DNA of 64,000 nt from Collinsella sp944321445 (GTDB lineage: Bacteria; Actinomycetota; Coriobacteriia; Coriobacteriales; Coriobacteriaceae), in NCBI RefSeq assembly GCF_030371825.1, contig NZ_JAUDDM010000002.1; one strand, given 5' to 3'. Below the pieces are notes generated by a model. That model saw only the letters and a list, made by a program, of their open reading frames with translations. It had not been told where the DNA came from and did no database searches. Within the stretch, counting starts at the first letter, position 1. Every line of letters starts with the position of its first letter. This document shows positions 50,955 through 58,870 of this stretch, piece by piece. Made by a program: the position numbers and the translations under genes.

Positions 50955-51370
50955 CACACCGTCTCTTCACCCAGGCGGAAAAGCTCCTCGTTCACCTTTT
51001 GCAGCGAGCAGCCGTGATCGAGGCAGAAGATGATGATGGCATCGCGACGGTTTTTACAGTTAAGCGTGCTCGCTCCCGAGGCGGACAGAGCGCGATTCGT
51101 CTCCTTCAAAGTGAGTGCCATGGCAAACGCGATCTGCAACACCTTGTTGCGACTCGGGTTACGCGCGCCGGTGAAAATCTGATAGCCGAATGTCTCGTTC
51201 AGGTCAGCCATACGTACCACGCGGGCACGCTCCAAGTGCTTCTGCTCAAGAAGCTGCTGCAAGTATTCCGCCAGCGTGCACGAGGGGAATTCATGCTCAG
51301 CGATAAATGAATCGATGCTCGGAGCCTCCAGGAGCTCCTGCAGCACTTCCTCCGTCAAGCGATCCGTCAT
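50951..51370 (-). CDS. HTH-containing regulator of the kinase-associated type
   Basis: A 139-residue protein. Residues about 35-95 form a helix bundle with an XRE-like arrangement (TLAEYLQQLLEQKHLERARVV, then YQIFTGARNPSRNKVLQIAFAM), followed by TLKETNRALSASG and a helical C-terminus (RDAIIIFCLDHGCSLQKVNEEL). Similar proteins, as I recall, are often encoded beside Ser/Thr kinases; here the kinase is 1.9 kb away in the same direction, separated by the AT-rich membrane gene. ATG 51370 is chosen by homologous start; the ribosome-binding site GGGGGA is moderate. Confidence 0.75.
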   Translation of the reverse strand: MTDRLTEEVLQELLEAPSIDSFIAEHEFPSCTLAEYLQQLLEQKHLERARVVRMADLNETFGYQIFTGARNPSRNKVLQIAFAMALTLKETNRALSASGASTLNCKNRRDAIIIFCLDHGCSLQKVNEELFRLGEETVC

Positions 51371-51604
51371 CGTCAATCCCCCAGTCAACAGCCGGCAGCG
51401 TCTAAGCAACACATCAACGCATGGCCCGTATGTCCATTATCGCTGCACTACTATCGCAAATCGAGGAGCGTTGCGCATTAGCGCTGGGCTAAGGAACTGA
51501 GAACGGAATTCAAATAAAGTAGACACATCGGAGGACTTACGTGTCCGGTATTGAGGAAGCTATCCGTAACATGCGGTAGCGAACATGAGGGAACGGAGAC
51601 TTTC

Positions 51605-52282
51605 ATGGAAGGAACTCATGCAAAAGAAGGCAAAGCCAAAAAGCCCCTCTATAAAAGGTGGTGGCTTTGGGTAATCGTCGTCCTGGTTGTTGCCGCAATC
51701 GGAGGCAGCATGTCAGGCGGTGGAAGCAACTCGAGCGACGCAGGACAGGCAAACGCAGCAGACAACTCCACCACTGAGACGAGTGAGCAAGCGGCTCAGG
51801 ATGCAAGCGAGCCCGCTCAAGACCCTAATGTGCCCACGGAATATGTCACGGCACTCAATAAGGCGCAGTCCTATAGCGACATGATGCACATGTCCAAACA
51901 GGGAATCTTCGACCAGCTCACATCCGACTATGGCGAGAAGTATGAAGATGACGCCGCGCAGTATGCGATTGACAACCTAGACGCCGACTACAACGCAAAC
52001 GCATTGGCGAAGGCAGAGGATTACAGCAACACGATGCACATGTCGAAGCAAGGCATTTACGATCAGCTCGTTTCAGAATATGGCGAGAAGTTCACGGCTG
52101 AAGAGGCACAGTACGCTGTGGACAACCTCAAGGCGGACTACAATGCCAATGCCCTTGAAAAGGCGAAAGATTACCAGCAGACCATGAACATGTCGCCAGA
52201 CGCTATCCGTGACCAACTCATGTCGGAGTACGGCGAGAAGTTCACAGCAGAAGAAGCTGAATATGCCGTGTCGAACCTCTAG
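51605..52282 (+). CDS. Membrane-anchored Ltp-type surface protein with three tandem repeats
   Basis: A 225-residue protein: basic start, one membrane helix (about 17-37, WWLWVIVVLVVAAIGGSM), a Ser/Asn/Thr/Glu-rich stalk (about 38-78), and three tandem Ltp repeats of about 48 residues, each with YxxxMHMSKQGI-DQL--EYGEKF--EEAQYA-xNL wording (starting near 83, 131 and 179). Ltp domains are best known from phage superinfection-exclusion lipoproteins and from actinobacterial surface proteins. There is no lipobox here, so anchoring is by the helix. It lies outside the prophage. A terminator-like hairpin follows. Confidence 0.88.
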   Translation: MEGTHAKEGKAKKPLYKRWWLWVIVVLVVAAIGGSMSGGGSNSSDAGQANAADNSTTETSEQAAQDASEPAQDPNVPTEYVTALNKAQSYSDMMHMSKQGIFDQLTSDYGEKYEDDAAQYAIDNLDADYNANALAKAEDYSNTMHMSKQGIYDQLVSEYGEKFTAEEAQYAVDNLKADYNANALEKAKDYQQTMNMSPDAIRDQLMSEYGEKFTAEEAEYAVSNL

Positions 52283-52373
52283 CCGGCATTTTTTCTCCCT
52301 ACCCAAGTTGGCTCTCTTCATTAAGTAGCAACATGCGACAGCTTGCATAACCGAATTGCCCTGCTCTTACGAA

Positions 52374-52415
52374 GCGCGCGTGGCGGCATCAGAGACGATG
52401 CTACCACGCGCGCTT
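52374..52415. terminator. Terminator between the convergent Ltp and M20 genes
   Basis: Arms 52374-52390 and 52397-52413 pair over 17 bp with two mismatches (GCGCGCGTGG facing CCACGCGCGC) and a six-base loop, then TTTCTG on the rightward strand. It can serve both genes. Confidence 0.75.
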
Positions 52416-52443
52416 TCTGTAGCACGGCATAAACGGTTTACGC

Positions 52444-53637
52444 TTATCGCATCTGCAGCAGCTGCCGGTAGACCGAAATACCACGCAGCAACACGTGCTC
52501 GTCGAACATAAGCGTGTCCCCATGCAGAGCGCATGTCGCGTGCCCCAGCTCGCCGCAAGACCCATCCACTTCAGGCTCCCCCACGCCAAGCAGGAAGAAG
52601 ACACCGGGCACATAGCGCTGATAGAAGGCAAAATCCTCAGCGATGAGCAGCGGGTCATCAATGCGCGTAAGCTCGGGCAGCGCACTCTCGCATGCCGCGT
52701 ACAGCTCGGCATCGTTAGTCACCGGCGGATACCCTTCCGCAAAGTCGATTTCGTAGGTACACCCTGTTTCGGAGCACGCCATCTCGAGCGTCGAGGTGAG
52801 CTCTGCTTTCGCGCGCTCGAACATCTCGTCAGAAAACACGCGAAGACTTCCCGCCAGGCGTGCCTCGCCGGCAACGGCGTTGCACACGGTCCCCGCTTCC
52901 ACCAAACCGAACTGCGCCACACACGGCTCATCTTGCTGCAAACGGCGCATGAGCCAGCGCTCCGACACCAAGAAGCGCGCGGCGGCAAGCGCGGCATCGT
53001 GCGTTTCCTCATCATGAAGGCCGTACGTCTTGGCGATATGCGTGCTCTGCCCGTGAATGGTGATATGCGTTTCACTTGAGCGCGCAAGCAAAGCACCCGG
53101 ACGCGATGCCACCGTGCCCCACGGAAGATCGGGCCACACGTGGAAACCGAAGATGCGATCGACCTTATACCGCTCGAACACGCCGCTTTCGCACACGCGT
53201 TTGGCACCGCCGGTCGTTTCCTCGGCAGGCTGGAACACAAACAGCACGTTGCGCGGCAAAGCCCCGGGGCAGTCGCGCACAAGGGCATCGACCCATACTG
53301 CCGTAGCAAGCGCCATGGACATATGCGCGTCATGTCCACAAGCGTGCATACGCCCTTCGTGCTCCGACGCAAACGAGACGCCGGTCGCCTCGGTTATGGG
53401 TAGCGCATCCATGTCGGCGCGAATCGCCACGGTGTGGGCGTTCCCCACATCGAACAGAGCGCAGATGCAACTCGCACTCGGCGAGAACACCTCGCACGAT
53501 AGCGACTCAAGCACGCTGCGAATATAGCGCGTGGTCTGCGGCAGATCGTAATCGAGCTCGGGAATCCGATGCAGGTCACGTCGAAACCGCACGAGCAGTT
53601 CAAGATCCTGTGCAGTCGCATTCAACTTGTCGGCCAT
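52444..53637 (-). CDS. M20 amidohydrolase, probable N-acetyl-diaminopimelate deacetylase
   Basis: A 397-residue metallohydrolase of the M20D/hippurate hydrolase group. Metal and catalytic motifs are visible: AIRADMDALPI, RMHACGHDAHM, FVFQPAEETTGGAK, and the late AEDFAFYQR. The family includes hippuricase, IAA-amino-acid hydrolases and N-acetyl-diaminopimelate deacetylase. Because it diverges from the lysine-riboswitch operon that encodes DapH (the N-acetyl branch), and that branch needs this deacetylase, the diaminopimelate role is the best guess. ATG 53637 has AAAGGACGG upstream. It has no riboswitch of its own on this strand. Confidence 0.85.
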   Translation of the reverse strand: MADKLNATAQDLELLVRFRRDLHRIPELDYDLPQTTRYIRSVLESLSCEVFSPSASCICALFDVGNAHTVAIRADMDALPITEATGVSFASEHEGRMHACGHDAHMSMALATAVWVDALVRDCPGALPRNVLFVFQPAEETTGGAKRVCESGVFERYKVDRIFGFHVWPDLPWGTVASRPGALLARSSETHITIHGQSTHIAKTYGLHDEETHDAALAAARFLVSERWLMRRLQQDEPCVAQFGLVEAGTVCNAVAGEARLAGSLRVFSDEMFERAKAELTSTLEMACSETGCTYEIDFAEGYPPVTNDAELYAACESALPELTRIDDPLLIAEDFAFYQRYVPGVFFLLGVGEPEVDGSCGELGHATCALHGDTLMFDEHVLLRGISVYRQLLQMR

Positions 53638-53778
53638 CGGACCGTCCTTTCCCTCGATTGCCACAAGTATACCTGGCCATCGCACCTGTCACCGCGCCGC
53701 GAAAACGTTACCAATATGTATCGTCACAGGTACCACTCTTGTTTAGTAAAGCTTGTTCGTGATAGGGTTGCTCCCATC
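53638..53778. promoter_or_regulatory. Promoter region between the M20 gene and the lysine riboswitch
   Basis: These 141 bp carry no gene. They must hold divergent promoters for the M20 gene and the lysine operon; the AT-rich part around 53705-53760 (TTACCAATATGTATCG, TTTAGTAAAGCTTG) is the likely site. Confidence 0.5.
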
Positions 53779-53940
53779 GATAGAGGATGCGGGCACGAAG
53801 ATGCGCGAGCGAGCCGGCAGGCTGTGACCTTGCGCGGAGGCAACCCCGCCGAACTCGGCCGCCGGGCACGGCGGAACCGGGTGGGACCGTAGGGAACACC
53901 TGCGGGACTGTCTGCACGAAACTTGCAGGAGAGCTATCTG
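53779..53940 (+). promoter_or_regulatory. Lysine riboswitch (L box) before lysA
   Basis: The leader starts with GATAGAGGATGCGGGCACG, matching the conserved GATAGAGG-GCG opening of the L box, and ends with GACTGTCTGC, then GCAGGAGAGCTATCT, matching the conserved GGCTGTC...GGAGGGCTATCT closing strand. Between are G+C-rich hairpins (CGGAGGCAACCCCGCCG, GCCGCCGGGCACGGCGG, CAGGTGTTCCC-type) at the expected places for the five-way junction. The closing strand directly adjoins the ribosome-binding site GGGAGG of lysA, with no separate terminator, so lysine most likely blocks translation start. Confidence 0.85.
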
Positions 53941-53949
53941 GGAGGCACG

Positions 53950-55260
53950 ATGCCAAAATACCCTTTTGTGACAAAAGACCAAGTCGTTGAGATCGCCGAG
54001 CAGTTCCCGACGCCGTTTCACCTGTACGACGAGGCCGGAATCCGACGCAACATGGAAGCCGTTCGCGACGCCTTCGCCTGGAATCCCGGCTTCAAGGAGT
54101 ACTTTGCGGTCAAGGCGAATCCCAACCCGCGCCTCATCTCCATCCTTCATGAATATGGCTGCGGCTGCGACTGTTCGAGCGACACCGAGCTCATGCTTGC
54201 CGATGCTCTGGGCATTCGCGGGCACGACATCATGTTCTCGTCGAACGACACGCCAGCCGATGACTTCCGCCTCGCGCGCAAGCTAGGCGCCATCGTCAAC
54301 TTCGATGACATCACGCACATCGAGTTCTTCGAGCGCGTGGCGGGCCCCATTCCTGAGACCGTGAGCTGCCGCTTTAATCCCGGTGGCCTCTTCCAGCTGG
54401 CAAATGGCATCATGGACAACCCCGGCGACTCGAAGTACGGCATGACGCGCGAGCAGCTTGGCGAGGCCTTTCGCATGCTGGCGGATCGCGGCGCGAAGAC
54501 GTTTGGCATCCACGCCTTCTTGGCCAGCAACACCGTGACGAACGAGTATTACCCCGCGCTCGCTCGCATCCTCTTTACGCTCGCCGTCGACTTGGCGAAC
54601 GAGACGGGCGTGCACATCGGCTTCATCAACCTCTCGGGTGGCGTGGGCATCCCCTACCGTCCCGACCAGGAGCCCAACGACATCCGTGCGATCGGCGAGG
54701 GCGTGCGCCAAGCGTACGAGGAGGTCCTCGCACCCGCTGGCATGAACGACATCAAGATCTTTGCCGAGATGGGACGCTTCATGATGGGGCCGTACGGCTG
54801 CCTAGTGACGCGTGCCATCCACGAGAAGCATATCTACAAGGAATACATTGGCGTCGATGCCAACGCCGTGAACCTCATCCGCCCGGCCATGTACGGTGCG
54901 TACCATCACATCACGGTGATGGGGCAAGCAGGCGGACCGGACAAAAGCCGCATGCCCGCAACGCGCACGTACGACATCGCGGGAAACCTGTGCGAGAACA
55001 ATGACAAGTTCGCCATCGATCGCGAGCTTCCCGAAATCGATATGGGTGACCTGCTGATCATCCACGACACCGGGGCGCACGGGCATTCGATGGGCTACAA
55101 CTACAACGGCCGCCTGCGCTCAGCGGAAGTGCTGCTGCGTGAAGACGGCACGTGCGAGCTCATCCGTCGCGCCGAGACACCCGCCGACTACTTCGCGACC
55201 CTCGACGTCACACCGACTGGCCGCACCCTTCTTGCCCAACTCACCGGAAAGGAGTCCTAA
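53950..55260 (+). CDS. lysA: Diaminopimelate decarboxylase
   Basis: Converts meso-diaminopimelate to lysine and CO2 with pyridoxal phosphate. The 436-residue fold-III decarboxylase has the PLP Lys in YFAVKANPNP (about residue 49), LSGGVGIPY for phosphate binding, MGRFMMGPYG, and the late HDTGAHGHSMGYNYNGRLRS active-site segment from the second subunit. ATG 53950 is set by GGGAGG right after the riboswitch; the longer open frame would start within the riboswitch. As first gene of the riboswitch-controlled operon, it and the following dap genes respond to lysine. It ends two bases before the dapA ATG. Confidence 0.96.
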   Translation: MPKYPFVTKDQVVEIAEQFPTPFHLYDEAGIRRNMEAVRDAFAWNPGFKEYFAVKANPNPRLISILHEYGCGCDCSSDTELMLADALGIRGHDIMFSSNDTPADDFRLARKLGAIVNFDDITHIEFFERVAGPIPETVSCRFNPGGLFQLANGIMDNPGDSKYGMTREQLGEAFRMLADRGAKTFGIHAFLASNTVTNEYYPALARILFTLAVDLANETGVHIGFINLSGGVGIPYRPDQEPNDIRAIGEGVRQAYEEVLAPAGMNDIKIFAEMGRFMMGPYGCLVTRAIHEKHIYKEYIGVDANAVNLIRPAMYGAYHHITVMGQAGGPDKSRMPATRTYDIAGNLCENNDKFAIDRELPEIDMGDLLIIHDTGAHGHSMGYNYNGRLRSAEVLLREDGTCELIRRAETPADYFATLDVTPTGRTLLAQLTGKES

Positions 55261-55261
55261 T

Positions 55262-56152
55262 ATGAACATCCGCGATCTACAGGGTTCCATCGTCGCCCTT
55301 ATCACCCCGTTCAACGAAGACGGCAGCGTCGACTTCGAGGCGCTGGGAAACCTCGTCGACATGCACCTTGCCGCTGGTACCGACGCGATTTTGCCGCTCG
55401 GCACCACAGGCGAGAGCTCGACCATGACCCACGAGGAAGATGATGAGGTCGTGCGCTTCGTCGTCGAGCGCGTCGCCGGCCGCATCCCCGTCATCGCGGG
55501 ATCCGGCTCCAACAGCACTCAGACCATGCTGGAGAAGAGCCTCTCGTTCCAAAAGCTCGGTGCCGACGCCCTGCTCCTCATCACACCGTATTACAACAAG
55601 AGCAACGAAGAGGGCATTTATCAGCACTTCAAGACCGTCGCCGACGCGGTCGACATCCCCTGCATCCTCTACAACGTCCCCGGCCGCACCGGGTGCTCCA
55701 TCAGCGTGAAAAACGTCGAGCGCCTGGCCGCCCATCCCAACATCATGGGCATCAAGGAAGCCAGCGGCTCCATCTCGTATGCTAACGACATCGCGCACCT
55801 CATCGGCCCAGACTTTAAGATGTTCTCGGGCAACGACGACATGGTTGTACCGCTTATGAGCCTGGGCGCCTCCGGCGTAATCTCGGTCTGGGCGAATGTT
55901 CAGCCGGCGCTCGTGCACGAGATGACATGCGCATTCCTGGAGGGCGACATCGCCCGCGCACGCCAGATTCAGCTCGAGGGCCTGCCGCTGGTCCATGCGC
56001 TGTTCTGCGAGGTCAATCCCATTCCGGTGAAGGAAGCCTGCGCACAGATGGGTCTTTGCGAGGCGAACTACCGCCTGCCGCTCGTTCCCATGGCCGATGC
56101 GAATCGCGCACGCCTGGTCGAGGCCCTGAAGGGAGCTGGTCTTGTTGATTAA
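55262..56152 (+). CDS. dapA: 4-hydroxy-tetrahydrodipicolinate synthase
   Basis: Condenses pyruvate and aspartate semialdehyde, the first committed step to diaminopimelate. The 296-residue TIM barrel shows PLGTTGESSTM, the catalytic Tyr in YYNKSNEEGIYQHF, ILYNVPGRTG (second Tyr), and the Schiff-base Lys in IMGIKEASGS (about residue 165). The start is two bases after lysA, with AAAGGAG within the lysA end, so translation is coupled. The end overlaps the start of dapB. Confidence 0.97.
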   Translation: MNIRDLQGSIVALITPFNEDGSVDFEALGNLVDMHLAAGTDAILPLGTTGESSTMTHEEDDEVVRFVVERVAGRIPVIAGSGSNSTQTMLEKSLSFQKLGADALLLITPYYNKSNEEGIYQHFKTVADAVDIPCILYNVPGRTGCSISVKNVERLAAHPNIMGIKEASGSISYANDIAHLIGPDFKMFSGNDDMVVPLMSLGASGVISVWANVQPALVHEMTCAFLEGDIARARQIQLEGLPLVHALFCEVNPIPVKEACAQMGLCEANYRLPLVPMADANRARLVEALKGAGLVD

Positions 56153-56885
56153 GATCGCCATCATGGGTGTCGGCCGTATGGGCTCGCTCATCCGAACCAC
56201 GGCAGAAGCGGTCCGCGACGCCGAAGGGAACCCGGCCTTCGAGGTCGTCGCTCAAATCGGGTTCGATTTGGCGGAAGCCGAAACGGCAGAAGTGGCCGAT
56301 GTGCTTATCGACTTCTCGAATGTTGCTACGCTGCCCGCCGTACTCGCCTATGTCTCGCGCTGCGGCTGCGCACTCGTGAGCGGCACCACCGGCTACGCGC
56401 CCGAGCAGCTCGCCGCGCTCCAGGACCTGGGCGCAACCGTCCCCGTCGTGTGGTCTGGCAACTACTCCATCGGCGTCGCTGCGCTGCGCCACCTCACCGC
56501 GCAGGCAACGCGCGAGCTCCCCGGTTTTGACGTCGAGATCGTGGAGTGCCACCACAACCAGAAAGCCGACGCCCCCAGCGGCACGGCCAAGATGTTGCTC
56601 GATGCCGTTATGGATGCAAAGGGCGACCCCGATTCTCATGCTGTATACGGTCGCGAGGGCATGTGCGGCGCGCGCGACCCGCACGAGATCGGCGTCCATG
56701 CGCTGCGCGGCGGCACCGTCGCGGGCGTGCACACCGTGTCGTTTTTCGGCACCGATGAAGAGGTGTCGCTTACGCACCGCGCAACGAGCCGCCAGATCTT
56801 CGTGAACGGCGCACTTGCCGCAACGACCAAGCTGCTCGATCGCGAAGCCGGTTTCTACACCTTTGACGAGATCATGTTCGGATAG
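56142..56885 (+). CDS. dapB: 4-hydroxy-tetrahydrodipicolinate reductase
   Basis: Reduces the DapA product with NAD(P)H. The 247-residue protein has a Rossmann start IKIAIMGVGRMGSLI, VLIDFSNVATLPA, SGTTGY, WSGNYSIGV and the catalytic EC-HHNQKADAPSGTA motif (VECHHNQKADAPSGTAKML). It starts with TTG at 56142 (or 56145), overlapping dapA, with GGGAG seven bases upstream; no ATG keeps the full nucleotide-binding loop. A hairpin follows before dapH. Confidence 0.96.
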   Translation: MLIKIAIMGVGRMGSLIRTTAEAVRDAEGNPAFEVVAQIGFDLAEAETAEVADVLIDFSNVATLPAVLAYVSRCGCALVSGTTGYAPEQLAALQDLGATVPVVWSGNYSIGVAALRHLTAQATRELPGFDVEIVECHHNQKADAPSGTAKMLLDAVMDAKGDPDSHAVYGREGMCGARDPHEIGVHALRGGTVAGVHTVSFFGTDEEVSLTHRATSRQIFVNGALAATTKLLDREAGFYTFDEIMFG

Positions 56886-56917
56886 TGAAAGTTTGGGGAC
56901 AGATACCAAACTTTCAC
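56885..56917. repeat. 12-bp inverted repeat between dapB and dapH
   Basis: GTGAAAGTTTGG (56885-56896) and CCAAACTTTCAC (56906-56917) are exact inverted copies with GGACAGATA as loop. The GGGGACAG part resembles the repeat family seen elsewhere in the window. It overlaps the last base of the dapB stop and could set mRNA stability or attenuate dapH. Confidence 0.75.
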
Positions 56918-56928
56918 GGAGAGAAAGG

Positions 56929-57636
56929 ATGCTTGTGAACGCTCAAGAAATCATTGAATTCATCGCCTCGGCGGAGAAAAAGACGCCGGTCAAGCTGTAC
57001 GTGCGCGAGAACCAGGGGGCCTCGATTGATTGGGGCGCGGCCCATGTCTACGGCTCTGCCGAGGGTCGCATCGTATTCGGAGACTGGAACGACCTCTCCC
57101 CCATCCTCAAGGCGCATGCGGACGACATCGCCTACTTGGATATCGAGAACGACTGCCGCAACTCGGCGGTGCCCATGCTCGACCTCAAGGGCATAAACGC
57201 CCGTATCGAGCCGGGCGCCATCATCCGCGACCAGGTGGAAATCGGCGACAACGCTGTCATCATGATGGGCGCCATCATCAATATCGGCGCCGTTATCGGC
57301 GAGGGCACCATGATCGATATGGGCGCCGTGCTCGGTGGCCGCGCCACCGTGGGCAAGAACTGCCATATCGGAGCGGGCACCGTGCTTGCCGGCGTCATCG
57401 AACCCGCCAGCGCCACGCCCGTCATCATCGACGACAACGTCATGATCGGCGCGAATGCCGTCGTACTCGAGGGCGTGCACGTGGGCGAGAACGCCGTCGT
57501 CGCCGCTGGCGCCGTGTGCGTTGAAGACGTTTCCGCCGGTGCCGTCGTGGCAGGCATTCCCGCCCGCGTTATAAAGCAACGCGATGAGAAGACGGACAGC
57601 AAGACCGGTCTTGAAGAGGGCCTGCGTCAGCTGTAA
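56929..57636 (+). CDS. dapH: 2,3,4,5-tetrahydrodipicolinate N-acetyltransferase
   Basis: Acetylates tetrahydrodipicolinate, so the cell uses the acetylase branch to diaminopimelate. The 235-residue length and N-terminal domain (AQEIIEFIASAEKKTPVKLYV) match the DapH/YkuQ type, not the longer succinylase DapD. The left-handed beta-helix shows hexapeptide repeats from about 85 on (IEPGAIIRDQVEIGDNAVIM, NIGAVIGEGTMIDMGAV), ending with AGIPARVIKQRDEKT. ATG 56929 or GTG 56935 (six bases after AAAGG) may be the true start. It is the last gene of the lysine operon; the 95-bp palindrome downstream marks its end. Confidence 0.95.
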   Translation: MLVNAQEIIEFIASAEKKTPVKLYVRENQGASIDWGAAHVYGSAEGRIVFGDWNDLSPILKAHADDIAYLDIENDCRNSAVPMLDLKGINARIEPGAIIRDQVEIGDNAVIMMGAIINIGAVIGEGTMIDMGAVLGGRATVGKNCHIGAGTVLAGVIEPASATPVIIDDNVMIGANAVVLEGVHVGENAVVAAGAVCVEDVSAGAVVAGIPARVIKQRDEKTDSKTGLEEGLRQL

Positions 57637-57674
57637 CGCCGCACGTTCGACAATCTGTTTGCCATCTGCCTTTA

Positions 57675-57769
57675 GGGGGTCGGGCGTTTCTACTTGCCCT
57701 TTCGTTCGCTAACTCGGGCAAAACAAGCCAGTTAGCGAACGAAAGGGCAAGTAGAAACGACTGACCCCC
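57675..57769. repeat. 95-bp inverted repeat with 40-bp arms
   Basis: Arms 57675-57714 and 57730-57769 are reverse complements with two mismatches and a 15-base loop. They begin GGGGGTC and contain TTTCTACTTGCCCTTTCG. The unit lies between dapH and the MBL-fold gene; no T-tract follows. It could be a mobile hairpin element or a very stable transcript end. Confidence 0.85.
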
Positions 57770-57890
57770 TGTTCTCTGTACGCATCATGCGAGAGCCCGC
57801 GTGCAGCGCCCATGCTGTCGGCTATAATCTCCCACCGGATTCGCACAGACGCGCCGGGCGCACCCGGCTTTGCATGAGGGGGCTTCACGC

Positions 57891-58691
57891 ATGAACATCA
57901 CCCTGCTGGGCACCGGCAACGCACTGGTCACGGAATGCTACAACACCTGCTTCGTCGTGAGCGACGGCAATCGCCGCTTCCTGGTCGACGGCGGTGGCGG
58001 CAATACCGTGCTCGTGCAGCTGAAGCGCGCCGGCATCGACTGGCGCGACATCCGCGAGATCTTCGTCACCCACAAGCACATCGACCACATCGTGGGCATC
58101 GTGTGGCTCGTGCGCCTCATCTGCCAGAACATGGCGAAAGGTACCTACGAGGGGGACGCCACCATCTACGGCCACGCCGAGGTGCTCAACATCGTCCGCT
58201 CCATCGCCACCATGCTGCTGCAGCCCAAACAGACCCGCTTCATCGACGACCGCCTGCACCTCGTCACCGTGGAGGACGGTGAGACGTGCACCATCATCGG
58301 CAAGCAGGTCACGTTCTTCGACATCCAATCGACCAAGGCCAAGCAATTCGGCTTCACCATGGATCTGGGCGAGAGCGAGAAGCTCACCTGCTGCGGCGAC
58401 GAGCCCTACAACGCGTGCGAGCAGCCCTACGCACAAGGCAGCACCTGGCTGCTCCACGAGGCGTTTTGCCTGCACGGCCAGGCAGATATCTTCTCCCCCT
58501 ACGAAAAGCACCACTCCACGGTGAAGGACGCCTGCGAGCTTGCCGAGCAGCTGGGCGTCCCCAACCTCGTGCTCTACCACACCGAGGACCGCAACATCGC
58601 TCGTCGCAAAGAGCTCTATGCCGCCGAGGGCGCTCAGTACTATCACGGCAACCTCTATATTCCCGACGACCTCGAAGTGATCGAGCTGTAG
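57891..58691 (+). CDS. MBL-fold metallo-hydrolase (RNase Z-like)
   Basis: A 266-residue metallo-beta-lactamase-fold protein. It starts ITLLGTGNALVTECYNTCF (LLGTGxA is typical of RNase Z and relatives), has the metal motif THKHIDHIVG at about 61-70, LLHEAFCLHG with a later metal His, STVKDACELAEQL and VLYHTEDRN with the last His. It lacks the exosite arm of tRNase Z and the length is on the short side, so it may process a small molecule and not tRNA. ATG 57891 has GAGGGGG eight bases upstream. No operon partner is evident. Confidence 0.85.
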   Translation: MNITLLGTGNALVTECYNTCFVVSDGNRRFLVDGGGGNTVLVQLKRAGIDWRDIREIFVTHKHIDHIVGIVWLVRLICQNMAKGTYEGDATIYGHAEVLNIVRSIATMLLQPKQTRFIDDRLHLVTVEDGETCTIIGKQVTFFDIQSTKAKQFGFTMDLGESEKLTCCGDEPYNACEQPYAQGSTWLLHEAFCLHGQADIFSPYEKHHSTVKDACELAEQLGVPNLVLYHTEDRNIARRKELYAAEGAQYYHGNLYIPDDLEVIEL

Positions 58692-58735
58692 ACAGGCCTC
58701 TTGCCCTTTGTTTGCGCAGGTCATCATTTAATACC

Positions 58736-58803
58736 AGTGGTTTATACCACTCAAACCAACAATTTGCCTGTTTCGACGCACAAACTGTGGTCCCGGTACC
58801 ACT
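58736..58803 (+). promoter_or_regulatory. Two GTGGT...ACCACTCA operators before the glp-like operon
   Basis: AGTGGT-TTAT-ACCACT (58736-58751) and GTGGT-CCCGGT-ACCACT (58787-58803) are inverted repeats, and both right halves continue TCA. They are about 52 bp apart, close to five helix turns, and lie 70-135 bp before the start. TGGT...ACCA is the general form of sites bound by FadR-type GntR regulators. Confidence 0.6.
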
Positions 58804-58870
58804 CACAAGCCCATTTTCGCTTCGTACGATACTGACCAATGGTATCCGATACGAATCGGGAGGGATTCGT

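Noticed and set aside
53923..53949. Earlier start of lysA
   Set aside because: It lies inside the closing strand of the lysine riboswitch and has no separate ribosome-binding site.
58286..58870. Continuous frame joining the MBL gene region to the GlpA-like protein
   Set aside because: The first 190 codons are an out-of-frame reading of the MBL-fold gene and its downstream region.
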